Shown piece after piece: positions 54,297 to 63,022 of a DNA stretch of 64,000 bases (its first letter is position 1; each line of letters begins with the position of its first letter). The position numbers were made by a program, and so were the translations under genes. Below the pieces are notes generated by a model. That model saw nothing but the letters and a program-made list of their open reading frames with translations. It did no database searches and had not been told where the DNA came from. Source of the DNA: Xiphydria camelus (lineage: Eukaryota; Arthropoda; Insecta; Hymenoptera; Xiphydriidae). The stretch covers positions 22,138,472-22,202,471 of the forward strand of contig OY783192.1 of the NCBI GenBank assembly GCA_963678675.1, written 5' to 3'.

Positions 54297-55007
54297 AGGG
54301 GGGGGGGGTCTAACACGTGGAAAATAACTCTATTTTTACGAATTTTTTTAGAGCTATTATTGAAGTACATATATTCTAATGTTTCGCATGTTACAAAGCA
54401 TCATTCAAACATTTTGTAATTTTTTTGTAGAATAATATTGAAAAATAAGCCGGTGACGAAGCATTTTCGAGGACGCCGTTTAGAAAAGATCATTTGTGGT
54501 GTACACTATATTTCAGCGCAGAATTATCTCAAATCAAAAAATCAAAGCAATTTAGTTAAAACAGATGTTTTTCTAGACCTCTACGTTTTTCTTTATTTTT
54601 TTCCATTTTTAAATTTTTGGTGGTTGTTTGAAGTAAAAATTGCGATTTTTTACGACAAAATCCATCATTTTGTTGCTGTAAAACCCCCTTAATGCAACCA
54701 GAAAAGAAAAAGAAAAACGTAGGGGTCTGGTATTTTATATGTAGAAAGTGTGTACAAAATTTGAAAAGAATCGGTGCAGTTGTTTTTAAGTGACGATGTC
54801 CACGGACTTTTAAAACTTGGTTTCGAGAAACAAGCGTAGTATCGAGTTCTTGCCGCTCCGCAGTATTAGAGGAGCGGAGACTTAAAGGTCTATGACTGAG
54901 TTTTGCTCCGATTGACTTGAAATTTTGACAACATTCTTTAAATGTTTTAGTATAAGAAAAGGCAATAAAAGAAAAATTGATTTTTAGACCCCCCCCCCCC
55001 CCCCCCC
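54297..55007. mobile_element. TTAA-flanked element with G/C homopolymer termini (711 bp)
   Basis: TTAA (54293-54296), then AGGGGGGGGGGGTCTAA at the left; TTTTTAGACC plus a C run of about 19 bases, then TTAA (55008-55011), at the right. TTAA duplication is diagnostic of piggyBac, Kolobok or Sola3-type integration. A partial relative is at about 52040-52200. No transposase inside. Confidence 0.75.
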
Positions 55008-55011
55008 TTAA

Positions 55012-55616
55012 TGAAAGTGGAAAAAAGAGAAAGCGTGGGCAAATTCGAAGGCTCGCAAGATGAGAACAAAGGGAGAGCCGCACGGTTCTTCGAAACAGCC
55101 GGCGCGGTACGAGTCCGATCGATGCATAATTTGCGAAATATCTTCTTCGTCTTCTTCCGTCACTCGCATTCAGACTGTAACTCTCGTCACGAGAGCCAAT
55201 AAGGTCCGAGAAATCTTTGCGACACGATGAGAGCCGCAGCGGAAGAGGAGGAAGCGGTGGAGAGGAAGGAGGAGGCAATCGAGTCGAGCTGTCGCACTGA
55301 ATCAGGGCCTAATGTCTCACTGTGCACGGGCGCGCGGATCCCGGCATCTTCCACTTCTTCTTCTTCTTCTTCTTCTTCTCCTACTCCCATGGAAGATATT
55401 GCCAGCCCCCGCGATTTCATCCAGTCCCGAGGACCGTTGATTTCGTCGAACGTTTTCGAACAGCAGTTTCTTCGAATTACTCGCGCGATTTCTCGTCACC
55501 CTCCCCCGCGTCGCGCCCCTCCTAGATCGGATTTGCCTCGTTTATTCACTCCTTCGTTAAGCGCTATACCCAAGAGGGTCGAAACTCCGCGGGTGATAGT
55601 ATTATACGTAGGTACA
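55012..55616. other. GC-rich block with TTC/GAA microsatellite
   Basis: The TTC run at about 55350-55380 creates Ser/Glu-rich frames on several strands (55227-55688, 55187-55420). These look compositional. No domain is seen; host origin is possible. Confidence 0.3.
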
Positions 55617-55618
55617 TA

Positions 55619-57047
55619 CCCGAGTCGAATATTTGAACCTAGAATGTCCTATAATTTCGAATACTTTTTAGGATGTATTAGGACTTAATAGGTCTACGTA
55701 AACGTTATTTTCTATTATGTGCAAAATCCTAAGTGAGCCTAAAAGGTTCTACTTATTGCAGATTTGGGATGGTTTTAGGACTTTTTAGAACTAACGCTAA
55801 AACCGAAAATAACCTACTTTAACCCTCCATTAGGCGGGTGGATTACCATTGTAATCCACGCCCATTTGAATAGCACGTCTAGTAGAATCCACCCGCCTAA
55901 CGGAGGATTAACCGATATTTTATTCCCTTCGGATTCCTCAATATTTCAGATTATTGCATGATAAAAAACTGTGTGTCAAAAGAATATGCACGTCCACTCC
56001 AAACTGAATCATATATACGCAGTGACTTTACATCATTCATTATTTATGGAATAATTCGGTACAATTTGCACTGTTTGAAACATCATTATTATATCGATTT
56101 TGTTATTTTTTAATTGAAAAATGTTGTGAAGACAGTGCATTCACAATATATTTACGAAATGTTTGCACGTCGTTAAGGCTCCATGACTGCACTGAGTTTA
56201 AACACTGGGTCTTCCCGCCGTAAACCACTAACAATAAGTGTGTTTACTGTGTAGCTACGATGCTCTTAGTTTCTGTCACACGAACACACTATGGTGATAC
56301 CACCCCGACTAGAAATTTTCGGCTGATCCTCCCCTGGTCCAGGTAAGGAATGCCTAACTAGCTCCTGACAAGATATGTAATGCAAATCATTACCCCCTCT
56401 CTCTCTGGACCCGATCAGGAATTCCTAATGAGGACCAGACGTGGTTAACCAGATCAGGTCCAGAGTATTGATTTTATGCCGATTAAAAAATTCTAACAAA
56501 ATTGAAAAAATGAAAAAGGTTGAAATGCAAACTATTCGTACAACTATTTTTATATGTCATATCCTACGCAAAAGGAAAGATAATAAATAAACGGGAGAAA
56601 AATATAAAATATTTTAAAAGATTAATTAATAAGAAACAAATAATATATTGGAAGTAACCAAATACTTGTAGAACGTTTTCCATTATAATAAACTTTTTTT
56701 TTCGATACTTATGGCAAGATTGTTTAATTACAAAATAATACACAATTTTTAATCTTTATTTCACTCACTTCTAAATATTAAAGGAGCTCCTTCATTATTG
56801 AAAGCAACTAATTTACCGCGAAGGCTTTTTTAGTACTACACGGTAGAAATGGCAAAATTCAGTAACAATATTTAGACTTATTTAGTACTACGTAGAACAT
56901 ACTAGGATCCACAGAACAAAGTAGGTCAAAAAAGGTTTGCAAGAAGTACCACATAGACCATTTTAAATTACAGAAAATCTTTGTAGACTCAAATAGGTCA
57001 AAATAGTTTTAAGAAGGATAAACTAGAATCAAATATTCGACTCGGGT
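55619..57047. mobile_element. TA-flanked 1.43-kb element, CCCGAGTCGAATATTTGA TIR
   Basis: The TIR is 18 bp perfect, with TA on both sides (55617-55618, 57048-57049). Subterminal phrases TAGGTC, TTAGTACTA and AGGACTT recur in both arms. No transposase is seen, so it is a non-autonomous Tc1/mariner-type element. An 85-bp MITE is nested at 55823-55907. Confidence 0.75.
55823..55907. mobile_element. 85-bp TTAA-flanked hairpin MITE
   Basis: CCCTCCATTAGGCGGGTGGA pairs with the right arm with two mismatches. TTAA at 55819-55822 and 55908-55911. Confidence 0.7.
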
Positions 57048-57220
57048 AGCTATCACTCGCGCGAAGAACGCGCGCGATTCGGGAGGGGGTGGGAAATCGG
57101 TGATTTCCTCTTTGACGAGACTCCGCGTTTCTCTCGGTGCGATACGACTTGCGGCGCTATCGCTGCAGTTTCCGTCGCTTTGAGCCGGAGTTTGGCAATG
57201 AGTAGAATACGAGCTAGGGT

Positions 57221-57436
57221 TGTCCGGGGTAAAACGGACATGAGAACAAACGGACACCACATTAATGTTACACTCCCCTCCTCTTATAGTTTTCGGTTCA
57301 TCGACCATCTTGTTTTGCCACTTAACGCAAATTTTTATCGTCGGTTTCGGGTTATAAATTCCCAAACTTATTACTAGAACATGAAATACATTAAAGTGGT
57401 GTCCGTTTACTCTTATGTCCGTCTTACCTCGGGTTA
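57221..57436. mobile_element. MITE with 40-bp TIRs (216 bp)
   Basis: TGTCCGGGGTAAAACGGACA at the left and the complement of its relative at the right (AACGGACACCA inner end). TSD unclear. It lies beside a GC-rich stretch (57050-57210). Confidence 0.65.
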
Positions 57437-57789
57437 CATTATCTATCTACAATATATTTCGTAAAAGTGCAGAATTCAAATGAGGATCGAGTATTGAGAA
57501 AATGGAACAATTTACTTTGATCTTCTAACGGAGAAACTGCGAAATGTTTTTGCGGAGTTACTTTTATTAGGGAATCGGATAGATATACGAGTATATTTAT
57601 AATTTCGATCCATTTTCTCTTGTAATTGGTCGTTGAACCGTTGCCGGGCCGCGATAAATCGCCTCGACTTATATATACCTAACCCCCGAAAGAGCTGGTT
57701 TTACGAGATCGAAGGGAGGTGGGGCTTTTTTCGCTCGTTAAAAGGCTATACACCCAGCGTCGTCACCTTTTTACGTCGTTCTTCAATTT

Positions 57790-58045
57790 TCTCGTCTTCT
57801 CTCTCTCTTTCTCTCTGGCGCGCGCTCCCCTCCGCCTCCCCCTCTCTAAAGCTCTCTCGCTCCCACTCTCGCTCTTCCTCTCCCGCTCTTCCTCTATCGC
57901 TCTCCCTTTCTCGCTCTCCCTCTCTTGCTCTCTCGCTCTCTCGCTCTCCCCCTCTCGCTCTCTCGCTCTCCCCCTCTCGCTCTCCCCCTCTCGCTCTCCC
58001 CCTCTCTTGCTTTCTCGCTTTCCCTCTCTCTTTGTTGATATTTCT
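57790..58045. repeat. TC/GCTCTC low-complexity tract
   Basis: A degenerate CTCTCGCTCTCCC microsatellite of about 250 bp. The long Ser/Leu/Arg frames across it on both strands are artefacts. Confidence 0.9.
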
Positions 58046-58059
58046 CTAATCTGTAAACG

Positions 58060-58460
58060 TATTTACACTTGACGATCGTACGTGCAAGCATGATACTTAA
58101 TACATTGTTGCTCTGAAGACGAGGAACCGTATTTCCGAACGTAGAAAATAAAGTTGTCCAACCCTCTCCCTCCCTCTCTCGATCGACTGATCGTACCATA
58201 AATATTAATCGGCAATTAAGATGATACGCTGTCCCGCGGGGACATATGGCGTCCAATATCGTCGTACGTCCGAACGTCGACGTTTCCTCGGCTCCACGAC
58301 TCGATTCACCGATAACCGAGGCAGTTTCCGCCGTAGGTATCGCGCGCATCCCCTCACGCTTTCCGCTGATCGGAGGTTCGGTTTCGTGAACGGCACAGCG
58401 GCGGCGACGGTTTGCTCCCCCACCGTATATCGTCGGCTAAATATGTTAACCTGCTAACTC
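58060..58460. other. GC-rich block ending in an inverted-repeat arm
   Basis: CpG-rich sequence without an identifiable gene. Its end, ATCGTCGGCTAAATATGTTA (58427) through CTGCTAACTC, is inverted at 62085-62122. Confidence 0.35.
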
Positions 58461-58731
58461 ACATGAAGTCAAGTTTTGAGGAGAGAGAGAAAACTGTCTT
58501 GATCAATACAAAAGTGTTTATATGACAATGGATTTTAACACAATAGTTGTCAGTATTTGCCTAACCTTTTTTTAAATAAAATGTATATAAATTATTTTCA
58601 GTTTAATTTCTACAGCCGTAAAATGGAGTTAGCAGTTTTGAACATTCTGTTAATGAATACAAATCGGGAGATAGCAGTATTTCTATTAACTCAACCAGTA
58701 ATGGCACTGAACAAAAACTCAAAATAACAAA
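58461..58731. other. AT-rich stretch, direct-repeat motif
   Basis: GTAAAATGGAGTTAGCAG at 58618 recurs as CGTAAAATATGGAGTTAGCAG near 62075, in the same orientation. GGGAGATAGCAG (58666) also recurs near 61924. No gene. Confidence 0.35.
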
Positions 58732-58905
58732 TTAAAAATAAAAGCAAATTCTTAAAATAATTTCAATACTTTCAATATTAACACTTTCAACGACTTGATA
58801 ATTATTTAAGGTCACAATGTTTTTGTCATCTTCATTCGAATTGTTATTACTTTCAGCTTGTTTGGTTGCTAATTTTAAAATTTCCTTTGTTCGTTGTGAC
58901 ATAAT
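58732..58905 (-). CDS. Candidate first coding exon, 56 codons, unknown
   Basis: After a polypyrimidine-AG acceptor (TTTTTTATTTAACAG) the sequence reads ATT then ATG (58902), giving MSQRTKEILKLATKQAESNN and a stop at 58732. The MSxRTxxIL start is reminiscent of N-terminal exons in insect TE-derived protein families, but no domain can be assigned. It may be a complete micro-ORF or the first exon of a gene whose remainder has been lost. Confidence 0.3.
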   Translation of the reverse strand: MMSQRTKEILKLATKQAESNNNSNEDDKNIVTLNNYQVVESVNIESIEIILRICFYF

Positions 58906-59723
58906 CTGTTAAATAAAAAAAATTTGTTTAACCTATGCAACATTAAACTTTTTTTGTTTGCGATATTGCGCTTAAATTATATTTCCATGAAGATACAATT
59001 AGGTAGACCCCATTTATATTAAGCAACCAAGTTCTAAAAATAGTTAGGTACCTAAACTACTTTCCGATAAACCTGTTACGAAAGATTGTTTTAATCCTTT
59101 AAAAGTAAAGTAAAAGTTTCTTCACGAATTATAATAAAAGTAAAATAATGAAAACCTGCTTTATCCAAACCTTTTCTTCTATGTATTTACGTTTAATGGT
59201 TTATTTTGTCTCAAAATCTGATATTTAGATTTAATATTACCTTTTTTTAATAAAATGGCACAGAACAACAAAAATTAAATTCAGAGAAACTGGTATCGAA
59301 GTTTCACTTCTTCCGCGTGTGGCGGCCACACGTTTTGTTTGTTCTTTTTTCTTCTTATTTTCATCCAAGGAACCCATCCTTGAAGTTTGTCGCAATATTA
59401 AAGAATCACCCAGCATATTTACTTACTTGGTCTAACAAAATATTTTTTCCGCCATAATCAAGTATACACTTATTAATTGGAAATAAACTCTTTTCTCAGT
59501 ATACGAAGTAACTTTGATCGAACGAACGAAGTATTCACTAAACTGACAAATTTCTAGAAAACCATAAACGGAATCAAGGAATTTTACTTCCAAATTTGAC
59601 AGTGATAAAACATTAATCGCTGTTTCTCAGAATTTCACATACATTACAAATTCTATTATAGTGCACATTATAGTGCAAGCAGTTCGGGTGGTACGTTTCG
59701 GCAAACGAGGACTGCTTATGTAT
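58906..59723. other. AT-rich, contains a diverged family-B repeat
   Basis: 59400-59510 (GCCATAATCAAGTATACAC, TCTTTTCTCAG) resembles 26641-26835. GAAGTTTCACTTC lies at about 59299. Otherwise nothing seen. Confidence 0.35.
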
Positions 59724-59940
59724 TCGCAGTCCTGCACCTTTCCCGGAAGGCTAATTGCCGAACGAATTGTAATGAACCGCTTCTCGCAGATACCGCTATA
59801 TTTCGAATGCATTCGAAATGCATTCAGCTTTGTAAAGGAGAGAAATGACGATTTCAATAGATAACCGAATATTTCGGCAAAGGTTCATTCCGATTCGTCC
59901 AGTAATTAATCCTTTCAGGAAAGGTGCGGGACTGCGAACT
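59724..59940. mobile_element. MITE with GCAGTCCTGCACCTTTCC termini (about 217 bp)
   Basis: Left GCAGTCCTGCACCTTTCCCG pairs with GGAAAGGTGCGGGACTGCG at the right. Inner phrases (ATTTCGAATGCATTCGAAAT) form a further small palindrome. Related sequence at 42076 and 47580-47730. Confidence 0.65.
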
Positions 59941-60029
59941 CATTAGCAGCCTGGATTCGCCGAAATGTACTGCTTCGCTGATGGCGAGATGAACCCTAGT
60001 TTGACGAACTATTTATGATCGCGATGCTA

Positions 60030-60500
60030 TTGGGTTGGAAAATAAGTTCGTAGCGTTTTCTTTTATTTTCTTTCATTTTATAACGATTTGTTTGCTGTCC
60101 CGCAAAGTGTTTATATTCATTCGACAGAGCTCTTTCTGCTCTACAAAATTGTTATAATTGTTTATTCGAATAACAATTTTTTATTATTTTTCAGGTTTAG
60201 AAATGGAATATCCAGGAGGATAAAATCAGAATTTTCGACATCTTTTTTATCAAAGACTCGCCTATAACACCTCCGTATACGGCAGTTTTTTGACCTCGAT
60301 GAAAAGCAAAGAAAAGCAGATGTCGAAACTGTTGATTTTTGCCCCCTGGATATTCCATTTCTAAGCCAGAAAAATAATAAAAAATTTAATTATTCGAAAT
60401 AACAATTATAACAGTTTTGTAGAGCAGAAAGAGCTCTTTCGAGTACATATAAACATATTGCCAAACAACAAAATAAATCGTTGTAAAATAAAAGAAAACG
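60030..60500. mobile_element. Mariner-type hairpin element, right TIR truncated
   Basis: Starts TTGGGTTGGAAAATAAGTTC after TA (60028-60029), a mariner-type terminus. About 200-bp arms are complementary across a short centre near 60270. The right arm stops at AAAGAAAACG, lacking the outer 25 bp. Its right arm is part of the tandem duplication that follows. Confidence 0.7.
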
Positions 60501-61844
60501 TAATTGTGCGACGGAACAGTCTCGGCGACGCGAGTATCGGCCACTTGAGCATGCCAGTCGCGGGAGTATAATATATAGCATCTCTCACCGACGAAAGTCG
60601 CGTCGCGTGGTGTGTATACACTCGTCGATTATCGGATACCTGCGTAGCGTTGTGTGAGCAGGGCCTAAGTGGAATGGGGCAGGGTCGAGATCGGTGTATG
60701 AGTGAGGCACGTACGGTAGCGCTGGAGTGTGTGGGTTTCGTTACGGTTTTTGAGGAATTTTCGTTGCATACCGCGCTTTTAGTCCCCTCAGCAAAGAAGT
60801 TTCACCTCAATAAAAAATTTAATTATTCGAAATAACAATTATAACGGTTTTGTAGAGCAGAAAGAGCTCTTTCGAGTACATATAAACATATTGCCAAACA
60901 ACAAAATAGATCGTTGTAAAATAAAAAAACATAATTGTGCGACGGAACAGTCTCGGCTACGCGAGTATCGGCCACTTGAGCATGCCGGTCGCGGGAGTAT
61001 AATATATAGCATCACCGACGAAAGTCGCGTCGCGTGGTGTGTATACACTCGTCGATTACACAGGTTTACAAAAAAAAAAAAGTCCGGGCTATTTGATCGG
61101 ACCATGGTATTCCGAGGTATTTTTGCGTCCTGAATCCGATCCCGAGGTCATCTGAGCCCCATCACGTCAGAAAAACGAGATTTCGAAATAAATAAATAAG
61201 GAAATGGGACTGCTCTGAACAGCACCCAGAGCATGACTCCAAGGTTCTAAGGCCATTAGGGTCAGTGCTGGGTCCACTGTCAATATGTCACAGTGAACGG
61301 ATCGCCGGAATTGGATGCCTTGACAGGGAGATCGTAATCCGCGAGATACAACGATCACATGGCAACATTTTATCCACTGGGGTGGTTCTGTGATAGTCCC
61401 GGTCGAGATTTTGGGACTCCATTCCAATGTTTGGAAGGTATTCAAGACCTAAACAGCTACCCTCCAACTCAACAGGTCGCTTGAGAAATTGTCCCGGGTC
61501 CAGTTCCAAAAAATGGTCATTTTAACCTCTAAATGACCTTGAAATCTCATTTTTCTGACGTGATGGGGCTCAGATGACCTCGGGATCGGATTCAGGACAC
61601 AAAAATACCTCGGAATACCATGGTCCGGTCAAATAGTCCGGACTTTTTTTTTGTAAACCTGTGTTATCGAATACCTGCGTAGCGTTGTGTGGGAAGGGCC
61701 TAAGTGGAATGGGGCAGGGTCGAGATCGGTGTATGAGTGAGGCACGTACGGTAGCGCTGGAGTGTGTGGGTTTCGTTACGGTTTTTGAGGAATTTTCGTT
61801 GCATACCGCGCTTTTAGTCCCCTCAGCAAAGAAGTTTCACTTCA
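60378..61844. repeat. 433-bp tandem duplication
   Basis: Unit 1 is 60378-60810 and unit 2 is 60811-61844. They are nearly identical, except that unit 2 carries a 605-bp transposon plus TTA duplication. Each unit ends AGCAAAGAAGTTTCAC. The high identity implies a recent event. Confidence 0.9.
61059..61663. mobile_element. 605-bp MITE related to the 5.46-kb element, TTA duplication
   Basis: TIR CACAGGTTTACAAAAAAAA; TTA at 61056-61058 and 61664-61666. About 130-bp arms contain TGAATCCGATCCCGAGGTC and CCCATCACGTCA, shared in order with 29713 onward. The empty site (GATTATCGGATACC) is seen in tandem unit 1 at about 60625. Non-autonomous, no ORF. Confidence 0.9.
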
Positions 61845-62500
61845 AAAACTAACGGTAAATAGGAAAAAAACAAGGAACTTCGAGAGTCAAAATAACACGT
61901 GTGCATCTGTTGTCTACAATTAGCGGGAGATAGCAGCATTTCCTTGCGCATCGTACAATATGAAGTTAGCTGGTTTACGTATGTTATAAAATAAGCCATT
62001 TCTACGCAGAATAGGAAGTTTACAGGTCGATGCAAGAAGCCGTCTAGTTGCCGAATATAAAAAAATCTCAAAATCGTAAAATATGGAGTTAGCAGATTAA
62101 CACATTTAGCCGACGATATGTATATGTACGCGCGGTAGCGAGGAAATTTAAGAGGAAGGAGTATATGAGAGATTCAAACGAGAGACACGAAACTCGATCC
62201 GCGCCGGAAGGACGCGTGGGCGCGCGCCGTGGCACGGTGAATGCGCGAGAAAAATCTGCAGCCGCGCGCGCCACCCGCCGGCGCTTTACGAGCGCGTTTG
62301 CCGCGAGCCCCCCACTTTTATAACTGGGCCTTTATTGAATTCATAAAAAGATATCGATCTCAGACAAAATGCTTTCCCGACTCGGCTGGCGGATGAAGAG
62401 TGGCAAGATGGCGGGAGACTCCCTCCTTCCCCCCTCCTTTCCCGCCATCCGATTCAGTTATAACTCCGGCTTTATACCTCTCGGTTCCTGAAGCCGGTCT
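61845..62500. other. Mixed sequence with inverted-repeat arm and GC-rich block
   Basis: 62085-62122 is the inverted partner of 58427-58460. 62130-62300 is CpG-rich and 62400-62460 is pyrimidine-rich. No gene. Confidence 0.3.
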
Positions 62501-62503
62501 CTC

Positions 62504-62565
<62 letters not shown>

Positions 62566-62590
62566 TCTCTCTCTCTTTCTCTCTCTCTTC
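62501..62590. repeat. (CT)n microsatellite
   Basis: Nearly pure CT dinucleotides with occasional CCT interruptions. It directly precedes the LINE 5' region. Confidence 0.95.
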
Positions 62591-62609
62591 GGTTACGGGT
62601 GTGTAACGG

Positions 62610-63022
62610 TTTCAACTGTCTCAGTGCTTTTTGATTCTTTTTGCTCGATTTTGTCCGGGGGTGTCTATCTGTTACCGAGTGCCGTGTGCTACATTTTGCG
62701 GGCTTTTCGTCGGCGTGTTTCTTTGTGTGGCGTGTAACTGCTGTTGGGAACCATCTGATTTGTCTTAAACCAAATTTTCGGATTTGAGGTTAGCAGCACG
62801 GACGGTGCTGGATGTCCGCGCATGATCGCTGCGCACTTATCCCTCTCGCCATCTTACGTTCACTGCCCGTATTAATCAGTCAGTGCTCCCGGCCGGTAAT
62901 TCATCTTTTGCTGGAATCTACATCCGTCTTGTTTCTAATTGCGCAATCTTAGCTCCAGCCATCACTACACGGACGCTTGGCTTCCTTCCATCGCTAAAGA
63001 TCTTATACCATCAAGCATAAAT
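62610..63022 (+). other. Probable LINE 5' untranslated region
   Basis: About 410 bp, GC-richer than the surroundings, between the CT tract and the ORF1 start. The promoter would be internal in this class of element; no defined motif was identified. The exact 5' end of the element is uncertain. Confidence 0.5.

Noticed and set aside
57633..58349. Long Ser/Leu/Arg-rich frames on both strands
   Set aside because: They are produced by the TC/GCTCTC microsatellite; there is no start context or domain.
61285..61292. CACAGTG inside the 605-bp MITE
   Set aside because: There is no inverted partner, no CG-rich 5-bp duplication and no Transib sequence; a chance heptamer.
62400..62606. 68-codon Ser/Leu frame
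   Set aside because: It crosses the (CT)n microsatellite and is purely compositional.
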